This document shows positions 8,051 through 16,276 of a DNA stretch of 54,640 nt, one piece after another (the stretch's first letter is position 1; each line of letters begins with the position of its first letter). The notes under the pieces were generated by a model. That model searched no databases. It worked only from the letters and a program-made list of their open reading frames with translations, and was not told the DNA's origin. A program made the translations under genes and the position numbers. Source of the DNA: Pseudarthrobacter chlorophenolicus (lineage in GTDB: Bacteria > Actinomycetota > Actinomycetes > Actinomycetales > Micrococcaceae); contig NZ_JZTW01000025.1 in assembly GCF_000962805.1 (NCBI RefSeq), positions 1-54,640 on the forward strand, given 5' to 3'.

Positions 8051-8138
8051 GTGAGAGCTACTTGTGCGATACAGCAATGATGGCTGTGAGGGCTGTCACT
8101 TGTCAAGAAAATAATCACCATCTAGAAATAGCTCTCAC
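8051..8138. promoter_or_regulatory. Divergent promoter and operator region (transporter / IclR)
   Basis: A perfect inverted pair, GTGAGAGCTA (8051-8060) and TAGCTCTCAC (8129-8138), brackets the promoters. For the regulator, TTGTCA (8100-8105) and TAGAAA (8123-8128) are 17 bases apart. For the transporter, TTGACA on the minus strand (8106-8101) has an 18-base spacer to CATCAT. The two -35 boxes overlap. An additional palindrome, CGACATTGTCG, sits at about 7946-7956. The arrangement suits one IclR dimer pair shutting both promoters; binding is inferred. Confidence 0.6.
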
Positions 8139-8157
8139 ATTGTGGCAACATCGAAGC

Positions 8158-9042
8158 ATGAGTGTGAATCAAGCCACAATGGCCGATGACGTCCAGGATG
8201 ATCCGGCGGGCGAGGGGGACCTTTCTGGAGGCCCTGAAGTGCAGGGTGATTCCGCGGAGGCGGGCAAGGGTGCGGGCCGGAAGGGCGCCGAGCGGACCGA
8301 CATGGTGGGCAAGGCCCTTGGCCTGCTGGTGCTGCTGGGGGATGAGCCCCGCGGGGCCAGTGCCGCCGAGATCTCCCGCAGGGCGGAGCTGCCCTTCAGT
8401 ACCACCTACCGGCTCCTCGGCTCCCTGGCGCGGGACGGCTTCGTGGACTACGAGCCGGATGGCCGGCGGTACCACCTGGGCTTGCGGATCTTCCAGCTGG
8501 GCCAGCGAGTTTCCAACCACCACGGTTTCGCTGGAGCCGCCCTGCCGGTCCTTCGCCGGGTCACGGAGCAGACCGGCGAGGCCACTATCCTCAGCGTCCG
8601 GGACGGACACCACCATCTGACGGTCAACAAAGTGGATGGCCCGCAGATGTTCAGGGTGACCAGCGATCCAGGCCACCTGGGCTCACTGTCCGCCACCGCC
8701 GTCGGAAAAGCCCTGGTGGCTTTCGCTGAGGACGCCGAGCGCGAAAAGCTCCTCGCCGAGCTGCCGCTTGAGCGACTGACGGAAAAGTCCATCACGGACC
8801 GTGAGGCCTTCCGGCGGGAGATTGACCAGGTGCGCCGCCAGGGCTACGCCGTGATGGATGAGGAAAACGAGATTGGCATGCGCGCCGTCGCGGTGCCGCT
8901 GCTTAACAGCCAGGGGCACGCCTTTGCGTCGCTGGCGACGGCGGCGCCGGTCTTCCGGATGACCCTGGATGAGCTGAAGGCGCGCGTCGCGCTCCTGCAG
9001 GATGCCGCGGCCGAGCTGGCCGCGCGGCTTCCGCAGCGGTAA
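8158..9042 (+). CDS. IclR-family transcriptional regulator of the shikimate/quinate genes
   Basis: 294 residues from ATG 8158. After a 45-residue acidic, low-complexity N-terminus comes the winged helix (DMVGKALGLLVLLGDEPRGASAAEISRRAELPFSTTYRLL in part) and then the IclR effector domain, with VGKALVAF and GYAVMDEENEIGMRAVAVPL. It is divergent from the transporter and directly upstream of shikimate dehydrogenase, so it probably senses a shikimate/quinate pathway compound. Whether it activates or represses is not visible. The N-terminal extension before the helix-turn-helix is longer than usual. Confidence 0.88.
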   Translation: MSVNQATMADDVQDDPAGEGDLSGGPEVQGDSAEAGKGAGRKGAERTDMVGKALGLLVLLGDEPRGASAAEISRRAELPFSTTYRLLGSLARDGFVDYEPDGRRYHLGLRIFQLGQRVSNHHGFAGAALPVLRRVTEQTGEATILSVRDGHHHLTVNKVDGPQMFRVTSDPGHLGSLSATAVGKALVAFAEDAEREKLLAELPLERLTEKSITDREAFRREIDQVRRQGYAVMDEENEIGMRAVAVPLLNSQGHAFASLATAAPVFRMTLDELKARVALLQDAAAELAARLPQR

Positions 9043-9065
9043 AACCACCTTCGCCATTCCGCGTT

Positions 9066-9082
9066 TGTTCGCTAGACGAACA
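9066..9082. promoter_or_regulatory. Palindromic operator TGTTCGCTAGACGAACA
   Basis: A 6+5+6 perfect palindrome sits 92 bases before the shikimate dehydrogenase start. GTTCG-N5-CGAAC resembles published binding sites of the IclR regulators PcaR/PcaU in pseudomonads and Acinetobacter. PcaR (18917-19726) or the local IclR protein are the candidate binders. A possible -10 CAGAAT (9091-9096) lies just downstream, but no good -35 is seen. Confidence 0.6.
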
Positions 9083-9174
9083 CTAGTGCGCAGAATGAAC
9101 AATTGCTGTACTGTAATCCCTGTCACCGGCATGCCGCCCCGCGGCCCGGTGCCGTTACCAAAGGAGCTGCACGG

Positions 9175-10056
9175 ATGAGCCAACGAACTGAGTCCTACCT
9201 GGTGGGACTGGTCGGAGATGGCGTGACGCCATCGCTCACCCCGCCCATGCATGAACGCGAAGGGGACGTGCAGGGCCTGCGTTACCTGTACCGCCCCATC
9301 GACCTCCTCGAACTTGGCCTGGCGGGTGATTCCGTGGGTGAGGTCCTCCGGAGCGCCCGCATGCTGGGCTTCAATGGCCTGAACATCACGCATCCCTGCA
9401 AGCAGCTGGTCCTGCAGCACTTGGATGAGGTGAGCCCTGACGCCCGCCGGCTCGGCGCCGTCAACACCGTGGTTATCCGCGACGGCCGCTTCATCGGCCA
9501 CAACACCGACTTCTCCGGTTTCGCCGCGGCCCTGGCCGCAGGCCTCCCCGGCGCCCGGCTGGACCGCGTGGTGCAGCTCGGCGCGGGAGGTGCCGGGTCC
9601 GCCGTCGCCTACGCCCTGCTCAGCGCGGGAGTGACAACCCTCGACCTGGTGGACATGGATGCCGAACGCGCCGCCGCCCGCGCTGAAGAGCTGTCCGGCT
9701 TCTTCCCGGACAGCACCGTGACGGCGCGTTCGACGGCGGAGCTGCCGCAGCTGATGCCGCTGGCCGACGGCCTGGTGCACTGCACCCCGGTGGGCATGGC
9801 CGCGCACCCCGGCGTTCCGCTGGACCTGGAGCTGCTCGAGCCCCGGCACTGGGTGGCGGACATTGTCTACCGGCCCATCGACACCGAACTGGTCCGCGGC
9901 GCCCGCGCCAAGGGCTGCGAGGTCCTGGACGGCGGCCGCATGGCAGTGGGCCAGGCCGCCGACGCCTTCCGCATCTTCACCGGCCTCGACGCCGACCCGG
10001 AACGGATGCGCTCGCACTTCCTGGAGCTCGTGGCCGCCGAAGAGGTGGCCGCCTGA
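9175..10056 (+). CDS. qsuD: Quinate/shikimate dehydrogenase (AroE/QsuD type)
   Basis: 293 residues; AAGGAG at 9161-9166 fixes ATG 9175. Collinear with Corynebacterium glutamicum QsuD: GLVGDGVTPSLTPPMHEREG at the substrate pocket, GFNGLNITHPCKQ with the catalytic Lys, LGAVNTVVI, the dinucleotide loop VQLGAGGAGSAVAYAL, TPVGMAAHPG and the closing GRMAVGQAADAFRIFTG. It oxidises shikimate to 3-dehydroshikimate and/or quinate to 3-dehydroquinate with NAD. The usual Tyr in ITHPYK is Cys here. Its stop overlaps the next start by one base. Biosynthetic AroE is unlikely given the catabolic operon. Confidence 0.9.
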   Translation: MSQRTESYLVGLVGDGVTPSLTPPMHEREGDVQGLRYLYRPIDLLELGLAGDSVGEVLRSARMLGFNGLNITHPCKQLVLQHLDEVSPDARRLGAVNTVVIRDGRFIGHNTDFSGFAAALAAGLPGARLDRVVQLGAGGAGSAVAYALLSAGVTTLDLVDMDAERAAARAEELSGFFPDSTVTARSTAELPQLMPLADGLVHCTPVGMAAHPGVPLDLELLEPRHWVADIVYRPIDTELVRGARAKGCEVLDGGRMAVGQAADAFRIFTGLDADPERMRSHFLELVAAEEVAA

Positions 10057-11930
10057 TGCGTACCGGTATCGCCACCGTCTGCCTTTCCGGCACCTTGAAG
10101 GAAAAGATGCAGGCCTGCGCCATTGCGGGCTTCGACGGCATCGAGATCTTCGAACAGGACCTGGTCACCTCGCCGCTCAGCCCCGAAAACGTACGGACAA
10201 TGGCCGCAGACCTGGGCCTGGGCCTGGATCTCTATCAGCCGTTCCGCGATTTCGACGGCGTCACCCCGGACCTGCTCAAGGCCAACCTTCGCCGCGCCGA
10301 GGCCAAGTTCAAGCTCATGTCCCGCCTGGGCATGGACACCATCCTGGTCTGCTCCAACGTTGCCACAGCCACCATCGACGACGACGCCGTCCGCGCCGAA
10401 CAGCTCGCACAGCTTGCCGGCCTGGCCGGCGACCACGGCGTCAAGGTGGCCTATGAGGCGCTGGCCTGGGGCAAGTACGTCAACGACTACGAACACGCCT
10501 ACCGCCTGGTGGAGATGGTGGACCACCCCAACCTGGGCACCTGCCTGGATTCCTTCCACATCCTGTCCCGCGACTGGGACACAGCGCCCATCGAGCAGAT
10601 CAACCCGGAGAAGATCTTCTTCGTCCAAGTGGCCGATGCCCCCAAACTGTCCATGGACGTCCTGTCCTGGAGCCGCCATTACCGGGTGTTCCCGGGCGAA
10701 GGGCAGTTCGCGCTCGCCAAGTTCATGGGCCACGTGGTCCGCGCCGGCTACACCGGCCCGGTCTCGCTGGAGGTCTTCAACGACGTCTTCCGGCAGTCCG
10801 ATGTGGAGCGCACGGCCGTTGATGCCATGCGCTCGCTTATCTGGCTGGAGGAACAGAGCGCCAAGTGGCTCGCGGACAACGCCGGAAACGCTCCGGAAGG
10901 TGCCCCGGCGGCCGGTGGTGCGCACCGCCGTCGTTATCCCATGGAACTGGCCACCCTGCCCAAGGTCAACGAGCCCGCGGGCTTCAACTTCGCCGAGGTC
11001 AAGGCGGACGATACCGCCCAGCTGGAGAAGCTCCTGGGCCAGCTCGGCTTCGGCTTCGAAGGCCGCCACCGGACCAAGGACGTCCAGCTGTGGACCATGG
11101 GCCAGGCCCGGGTGATCATCAACGAACAGGCCGCGCAGCACGCGGAGCCGTGCATCGCCGCCCTGGGGTTCGACGTCGATTCCCCCGTGATTGCCTCCGC
11201 CCGGGCCCAGCAGCTCAAGGCCCCTGTGGTGGCCCGCAAGGTCCAGGCCGACGAAGAGGTCTTCCAGGGCATTTCCGCGCCGGACTCCACGGAAATCTTC
11301 CTCTGCCAGGGCAGCCCGGACGGAACCGCCGCGTGGACACACGAATTCGGGGAGGGCCTGGAGCACGCCCGTTCCGCGCACAATGCGGTGATCGACCACG
11401 TGAACCTGGCCCAGCCGTGGCAGCACTTCGACGAGGCCGTGCTCTTCTACACCAGCGCCCTCGCGCTGGAACCGCAGCCGTTCGCCGAGGTTCCCAGCCC
11501 CAGCGGACTGGTCCGTTCGCAGGTGATGGAAACCGCCGACGGCGCGGTCCGGCTGGTCCTGAACCTCGCCCCCGTGCAGCAGGGCCACGCCCCGAAGACC
11601 TACCAGGAGCACATCGCCTTCGCCGTGGACGACCTCGTGGCGACCGCGCGCGCCGCCCGGGATCGCGGCCTGGACTTCCTCCAGATCCCCGCCAACTACT
11701 ACGAGGACCTGGACGCCCGGTTCGACCTCGCCCCGGACTTCCTGGCTACGCTCCGGGAGCTGAACCTCCTGTACGACCGGGACGCTGACGGCGAGTTCCT
11801 GCACTTCTATACGGCAACCGTGGGCAGCGTCTTCTTCGAAATGGTGGAACGCCGCGGAAGCTACAACGGCTACGGCGCCCCCAACGCCCCGGTGCGCCAC
11901 GCCGTCCAGTACGACTCGCTGCACCGCTGA
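10056..11930 (+). CDS. qsuB: 3-dehydroshikimate dehydratase with C-terminal VOC/HPPD-like domain (QsuB/QuiC1)
   Basis: 624 residues. The N-terminal TIM-barrel (about 1-275) has the four metal ligands of Pseudomonas QuiC1 at identical numbers: E134 (VAYEALAW), D165 (CLDSF), Q191 (FVQVAD) and E239 (SLEVF). It converts 3-dehydroshikimate to protocatechuate. After a linker (275-300), residues 300-615 form a two-module VOC domain like 4-hydroxyphenylpyruvate dioxygenase, with plausible metal ligands H448, H519 and E595. The role of this second domain in catabolism is not settled. ATG overlaps the upstream stop (TGATG). The product enters PcaHG, encoded directly downstream. Confidence 0.93.
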   Translation: MRTGIATVCLSGTLKEKMQACAIAGFDGIEIFEQDLVTSPLSPENVRTMAADLGLGLDLYQPFRDFDGVTPDLLKANLRRAEAKFKLMSRLGMDTILVCSNVATATIDDDAVRAEQLAQLAGLAGDHGVKVAYEALAWGKYVNDYEHAYRLVEMVDHPNLGTCLDSFHILSRDWDTAPIEQINPEKIFFVQVADAPKLSMDVLSWSRHYRVFPGEGQFALAKFMGHVVRAGYTGPVSLEVFNDVFRQSDVERTAVDAMRSLIWLEEQSAKWLADNAGNAPEGAPAAGGAHRRRYPMELATLPKVNEPAGFNFAEVKADDTAQLEKLLGQLGFGFEGRHRTKDVQLWTMGQARVIINEQAAQHAEPCIAALGFDVDSPVIASARAQQLKAPVVARKVQADEEVFQGISAPDSTEIFLCQGSPDGTAAWTHEFGEGLEHARSAHNAVIDHVNLAQPWQHFDEAVLFYTSALALEPQPFAEVPSPSGLVRSQVMETADGAVRLVLNLAPVQQGHAPKTYQEHIAFAVDDLVATARAARDRGLDFLQIPANYYEDLDARFDLAPDFLATLRELNLLYDRDADGEFLHFYTATVGSVFFEMVERRGSYNGYGAPNAPVRHAVQYDSLHR

Positions 11931-11973
11931 CAGACCCAACGCACCAGAGAACATACCCAGAAAGGAGCCGGAC

Positions 11974-12852
11974 GTGCCGGAAGAGACCAACGCCCAGCTT
12001 GAATCGGACGAGTCCGTACCGCCTGCCGAGCCCAAGGCGGCGCACCTGCCGCTGGACAAGGCCATCGAAACCCAGGCTGACCTCAGCGCCGAGATCAGCT
12101 CCATCGGCGAGGCCTACCGGCGCGCACTCAAGGACGGTGCCCAGCCGGAAACCCAGCCCCGCCTGGACTACCCGCCGTACCGCAGCAGCATCCTGCGCCA
12201 CCCCACCAAGAGCCTGCACCACACGGACCCGGAAACCATCGAGCTGTACTCCCCGGCGTTCGGGCACCAGGACGTGCACGCGCTGGAATCGGACCTGACC
12301 ATCCAGCACAACGGCGAACCCCAGGGCGAACGGATCATCGTGGCCGGGCGCGTCCTGGACGGCGACGGCCGCCCGGTGGCCGGGCAACTCGTGGAAATCT
12401 GGCAGGCGAACGCTTCCGGCCGCTACATCCACAAGCGCGACCAGCACCCGGCACCCATCGACCCCAATTTCACGGGAATCGGCCGCTGCATCACTGGCCC
12501 GGACGGCTCCTACCGCTTCACCACCATCAAGCCCGGCGCCTACCCGTGGAAGAACCACCTGAACGCCTGGCGTCCGGCCCACATCCACTTCTCGCTGTTC
12601 GGAACCGAGTTCACCCAGCGCATCATCACGCAGATGTATTTCCCCGGCGACCAGCTCTTCCCGCTGGACCCGATTTACCAGACCATCGTGGACCAGGACG
12701 CCCGTGACCGGCTGGTGGCCAGCTACGACCACAGCCTCACCGAGCCCGAATGGGCCCTTGGCTACAACTGGGACATCGTCCTGACCGGGGCCAAGCGGAC
12801 CTGGACTGAAAACGAAGCATACGGCGACGCCGGCGACGACGACAACGAATAG
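11974..12852 (+). CDS. pcaH: Protocatechuate 3,4-dioxygenase beta subunit
   Basis: 292 residues from GTG 11974, with AAAGGAG at 11961-11967. All four Fe(III) ligands of the intradiol dioxygenase beta chain are visible: Y151 (SGRYIHKRD), Y190 (KPGAYPW), H203 and H205 (RPAHIHFSLFG). The core fold block LVEIWQANASGRY is conserved. The N-terminus is about 50 residues longer than in Pseudomonas PcaH and is charged. It forms the ring-cleaving enzyme with PcaG, 16 bases downstream, giving 3-carboxy-cis,cis-muconate. Confidence 0.95.
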   Translation: MPEETNAQLESDESVPPAEPKAAHLPLDKAIETQADLSAEISSIGEAYRRALKDGAQPETQPRLDYPPYRSSILRHPTKSLHHTDPETIELYSPAFGHQDVHALESDLTIQHNGEPQGERIIVAGRVLDGDGRPVAGQLVEIWQANASGRYIHKRDQHPAPIDPNFTGIGRCITGPDGSYRFTTIKPGAYPWKNHLNAWRPAHIHFSLFGTEFTQRIITQMYFPGDQLFPLDPIYQTIVDQDARDRLVASYDHSLTEPEWALGYNWDIVLTGAKRTWTENEAYGDAGDDDNE

Positions 12853-12868
12853 GCAGAGGACTACGCAC

Positions 12869-13447
12869 ATGAGCAACTCCACCAAACTCGTTCCCACCCC
12901 CGGCCAGACGGTGGGCCCGTTCTACGGCTACGCGCTCCCCTTCGAGAAGGACAACGAGCTGCTGGCCCCCGGTTCACCCGGATCCATCCGCCTGCAGGGC
13001 ACCGTCTACGACGGCGCCGGCCAGGCCATCCCGGACGCCATCCTGGAAATCTGGCAGCCTGACGCCGACGGCAACGTGGTCCAGCGCACCGGCTCGCTGG
13101 TCCGCGACGGCTACACGTTCACCGGCTGGGGCCGCGGCGCCGTGGGCAACTCCGGCGTCTACACCTTCACCACAGTGAATCCCGGCCCCACCAAGCCCGT
13201 TCCTGGAAAAGCAGCGGCCGCACCTTTCATCTCCGTGGCAATCTTCGCCCGCGGTCTGACCAACCGGCTGTTCACCCGCATCTACCTCCCCGACAACGAA
13301 GAGGCTCTGGCCAATGACCCGTTGCTGTCCTCGTTAGATCCCGAGCGGCGCAAAACGCTGATCGCCCGCCGCGACGCCGACGGCGGCCTCACTTTCGACA
13401 TCCGCCTCCAGGGTGAGGGCGAGACAGTCTTCCTGGACTTCCAGTGA
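12869..13447 (+). CDS. pcaG: Protocatechuate 3,4-dioxygenase alpha subunit
   Basis: 192 residues. TPGQTVGPFYGYALPFEK is the typical start of the alpha chain, followed by ILEIWQPDADGNV, FTGWGRGAVGNSGVYTF and a VAIFARGLTNRLFTRIYLPD strand pair. As expected for the non-catalytic alpha subunit, it lacks the Tyr/Tyr/His/His iron set. AGAGGA precedes ATG 12869. Its TGA overlaps the GTG start of pcaB (GTGA). Confidence 0.95.
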   Translation: MSNSTKLVPTPGQTVGPFYGYALPFEKDNELLAPGSPGSIRLQGTVYDGAGQAIPDAILEIWQPDADGNVVQRTGSLVRDGYTFTGWGRGAVGNSGVYTFTTVNPGPTKPVPGKAAAAPFISVAIFARGLTNRLFTRIYLPDNEEALANDPLLSSLDPERRKTLIARRDADGGLTFDIRLQGEGETVFLDFQ

Positions 13448-14919
13448 CCCACGCCGCCGCTATGGGAGATTTGCGCGCCTTCGCCGAAGAGGCCGACGCC
13501 GGCCTGCTCACCCCTGTCTCGGCGTCGCCGCTGGTGGCGGCGCTGACGGGGGACCGGGCCGTGCTGGCGGCCATCCTCGCCGTCGAATCGGGCTGGGCCG
13601 CCGTGCTGGAACACGCAGGCCTGGCACCTGCCGGGTCCGCCGCCGTCGTGGCCTCCGCTGCTGAGGCCGGCCGCTACGACGTGGCGGACATCGCCAGGCG
13701 CGCCCAGGGCGGCGGGAACCCGGTTATCCCGCTGCTGGCGGACCTCCGCAAGACTGTGGCAGGGCTGGACACCGCGGGTACTGGCGCCGGAAAAGCCATC
13801 CACACCTCGTTGACCAGCCAGGACGTGCTGGATACGGCCCTGATGCTGCTGGCCAGGAACACTGTCCACGCGGTGCTGGCGGACCTGAAGGCCACCACGA
13901 CCGCGCTCGCCGCCTTGGCCGGACAACATGCGGACACGCTGTGCGTGGGAAGGAGCCTGACGCAGCATTCGCTTCCCTTTACGTTCGGGCTGCGGGCTGC
14001 GCAGTGGTTCCAGGGCCTGGCTGCCGCGGGCCGGCAGTTGGAGGCCCTGGAGTTCCCGGTCCAGTTCGGCGGTGCGGCGGGAACCCTTGCTGCCGGAACC
14101 GTGCTGACGGAAGGCACCCCTGCCACGCCGTTCACCCTCGCCGATGCCCTGGCAGTCCAGCTGGGCCTGGCCCCGGCCGCGGCTCCGTGGCACACCAACC
14201 GCCTGGCGGTCACCTCGCTGGGCCACGCCCTGGCGTCGGTCCTGGACGCCTGCGGCAAGGTCGCAGCCGACGTCCTGTTCCTCAGCCGCCCCGAGGTGGC
14301 CGAGCTCGCCGAGCCGCGTGCCGCTGGCCGGGGAGTGTCCTCCGCCATGCCGCAGAAGCAGAACCCCGTGCTGTCCGTCCTGGTCCGCAGCGCCGCGCTG
14401 CAGGCACCACAGCTCGCCGCCCAGCTGCACCTTGCTGCGGCCAACTTCAACGATGAGCGGCCCGACGGCGCCTGGCACACCGAATGGCCTGCACTCCGCC
14501 AGCTGCTGGCCCTGGCCCTCGGCGCCGCGGGCCACATCCGCGAACTCGCCGAAGGTCTGCAGGTGTTCCCTGACGCCATGCGCAGGAACCTTGACCTGTC
14601 CGGCCCGCTGCTGCTGGCTGAGGGCGTCAGCGCCGCCGTGGCTCCGCTGCTCACTGAGCAGGGCGGTCGCAACGGTAAGCAGCAACTGCAACAGGTGGTG
14701 GACCGGACCCTCCAGGCGCCCCCGGCCGAGCAGGCCGCCACCTACCGCAAGCTGCTCCGTGAAGCCGTCCCGGCCGCCGTCGTTCCCGATGCCCGGCTGG
14801 AGGAACTCCTGGACCCCGCCAGCTACTTGGGCCAGGCGGTAGAAATTTTCGGCCGCATCCTGGCGGCTTTCCCCGAATTTGTTACCCCTACCGACGCGAA
14901 TGGAGCTTCCCGTGGCTAA
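13444..14919 (+). CDS. pcaB: 3-carboxy-cis,cis-muconate cycloisomerase
   Basis: 491 residues of the fumarase/aspartase superfamily. The family signature SSAMPQKQNP is at 299-308, with SLTSQDVLDTALML and VGRSLTQHSLPFTFG regions upstream (TSQD and THxxx-equivalent blocks). It converts 3-carboxymuconate to 4-carboxymuconolactone. GTG 13444 overlaps the pcaG stop by four bases. It is slightly longer than typical PcaB (about 450), mostly at the C-terminus. It overlaps pcaD by eight bases if the latter starts at 14912. Confidence 0.93.
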   Translation: MTHAAAMGDLRAFAEEADAGLLTPVSASPLVAALTGDRAVLAAILAVESGWAAVLEHAGLAPAGSAAVVASAAEAGRYDVADIARRAQGGGNPVIPLLADLRKTVAGLDTAGTGAGKAIHTSLTSQDVLDTALMLLARNTVHAVLADLKATTTALAALAGQHADTLCVGRSLTQHSLPFTFGLRAAQWFQGLAAAGRQLEALEFPVQFGGAAGTLAAGTVLTEGTPATPFTLADALAVQLGLAPAAAPWHTNRLAVTSLGHALASVLDACGKVAADVLFLSRPEVAELAEPRAAGRGVSSAMPQKQNPVLSVLVRSAALQAPQLAAQLHLAAANFNDERPDGAWHTEWPALRQLLALALGAAGHIRELAEGLQVFPDAMRRNLDLSGPLLLAEGVSAAVAPLLTEQGGRNGKQQLQQVVDRTLQAPPAEQAATYRKLLREAVPAAVVPDARLEELLDPASYLGQAVEIFGRILAAFPEFVTPTDANGASRG

Positions 14920-15730
14920 CCCGGCACTGAAGGCAGCGCTGCTGTCCCCCCAACGAGCTCTGGGCGAGCACCCCCTCCTGCTGGTGGGCCCTTCCTTGGG
15001 CACCTCCTCCATCCTGTGGAACAGGGCCGCGTCCCTGCTCGGCGGTGACTATGACGTGGTGGCCTGGGACCTGCCCGGCCACGGTGTCTCACCCGCGGCC
15101 ACCGAAGCGTTCAACGTCGCTGCCCTCGCGGACGCCGTGGTGGACCTGGCGGACTCCATTGCCCCCGGCGGGAACTTCCACTACGCGGGCGTCTCCCTCG
15201 GCGGCGCGGTGGGCCTGCAGTTGGGCATCAAGCACGGTGCACGGCTGAAAAGCCTGTCCGTGCAGAACAGCGGTGCCAAGATCGGGACGCCCGAAGGCTG
15301 GCTGGAACGTGCCGAAACCGTCCGGACGCAGGGCACCCCGGTGATGATCCAGGGTTCCGCCGAGCGTTGGTTCGCCCCCGGCTTCATGGACAGCCAGCCG
15401 GAATTGAGCAGCCGCCTCCTGCACGCCCTGCGCGACGCCGACCGTTTCAGCTACGCGTTCTGCTGCGAAGCGCTCGCGGCGTTCGACGTCCGGGCGGAAC
15501 TCGGCAGCATCCGCGTCCCCACGCAGGTGATCGCCGGCGCGGTTGACGGCGTCGCCACGCCTGCCATGGCCGAGGAAGTCGCCACGGGAATCACGGGCGG
15601 TGGCGGCACCGCCACCGCCGTCACCCTCGAAGGCGTCGCGCACCTGGCGCCCGCCGAAGCCCCGGCCCACGTGGCGGAGCTGATGCGCGGGCTGATCAGC
15701 TGGGCCGAAGCACGGGTGGCAGCCAAGTGA
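14912..15730 (+). CDS. pcaD: 3-oxoadipate enol-lactonase
   Basis: 272 residues from GTG 14912, chosen because GGAG lies six bases upstream inside pcaB; ATG 14900 is an alternative without a ribosome site. Alpha/beta-hydrolase with the nucleophile in GVSLGG (S95), acid D212 (AGAVDGVAT) and H244 (GVAHLAP). LVGPSLGTS provides the oxyanion strand. It hydrolyses 3-oxoadipate enol-lactone. In several actinobacteria PcaD and PcaC are fused as PcaL; here they are separate genes sharing a GTGA overlap. Confidence 0.92.
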   Translation: MANPALKAALLSPQRALGEHPLLLVGPSLGTSSILWNRAASLLGGDYDVVAWDLPGHGVSPAATEAFNVAALADAVVDLADSIAPGGNFHYAGVSLGGAVGLQLGIKHGARLKSLSVQNSGAKIGTPEGWLERAETVRTQGTPVMIQGSAERWFAPGFMDSQPELSSRLLHALRDADRFSYAFCCEALAAFDVRAELGSIRVPTQVIAGAVDGVATPAMAEEVATGITGGGGTATAVTLEGVAHLAPAEAPAHVAELMRGLISWAEARVAAK

Positions 15731-16191
15731 GCGGCCTCGATCCGAGGCGCAACGGCGTGGTCCAGCCAGGCGCCACCAGCCAGGACATTTACGACGGCGG
15801 CATGGCCGTCCGGCGCGAAGTCCTCAGCGACGAACACGTGGACCGGGCCAACGCCAACAAGGACGAATTCACCGACGATTTCCAGGACATGATCACCCGC
15901 ATCGCCTGGGGTGGGATCTGGACCAGGCCCGGCCTGACCCGGCAGATGCGCTCCGCCGTCACCATCACCGCCATGGTGGCCCACGGCCACTGGGAGGAGC
16001 TCGCCATGCACATCCGGGCGGCCCTCCGGAACGGACTCAGCCGCGACGAGATCAAGGAAATCCTGCTGCAGACCGCCATCTATTGCGGTGTCCCCTCCGC
16101 CAACACGGCCTTCAAGACCGCGCAGCAGGTGTTCCGCGACCTGGACAATGCAGCAACAGACAGCACCACCGCCCCACCCCCACCCAACTAG
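15727..16191 (+). CDS. pcaC: 4-carboxymuconolactone decarboxylase
   Basis: 154 residues. Conserved CMD-family blocks are DEFTDDFQDMITRIAWGGIW, RSAVTITAMVAHGHWEEL and EIKEILLQTAIYCGVPSANTAF. It removes CO2 from 4-carboxymuconolactone. GTG 15727 overlaps the pcaD stop. The last about 13 residues (STTAPPPPN) are unlike PcaC proteins; the final PN and the TAG stop are encoded by the left end of a palindromic repeat (16183-16249). The repeat appears to have replaced or extended the original 3' end. Confidence 0.92.
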   Translation: MSGLDPRRNGVVQPGATSQDIYDGGMAVRREVLSDEHVDRANANKDEFTDDFQDMITRIAWGGIWTRPGLTRQMRSAVTITAMVAHGHWEELAMHIRAALRNGLSRDEIKEILLQTAIYCGVPSANTAFKTAQQVFRDLDNAATDSTTAPPPPN

Positions 16192-16249
16192 GTAGCAGCA
16201 GATGTCGTTATGAGGCCCCAAAACGACATCAATTGCTACCCAGTTGGGG
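16183..16249 (+). repeat. 67-bp palindromic repeat, copy 1; supplies the pcaC stop codon
   Basis: Outer arms CCAACTaGGTAGCA and TGCTACCcAGTTGG and inner arms GATGTCGTT and AACGACATC fold into a long stem with a small loop containing GAGGCCCC. A homologous copy lies at 23834-23901, inverted. Shared blocks are CCCAACTAGGTAGC at the left end and CAAAACG in the middle. The TAG of the left arm is the stop of pcaC. It also occupies most of the pcaC-pcaF gap and may attenuate or stabilise the transcript. Confidence 0.85.
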
Positions 16250-16276
16250 CAGCACAGACAAAGATGCAGAGGAACC

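Noticed and set aside
9867..12104. A 745-codon minus-strand open frame antisense to the qsuB/pcaH region
   Set aside because: It mirrors real genes with conserved catalytic residues on the plus strand; long antisense frames are expected at this GC content and it has no recognisable domain.
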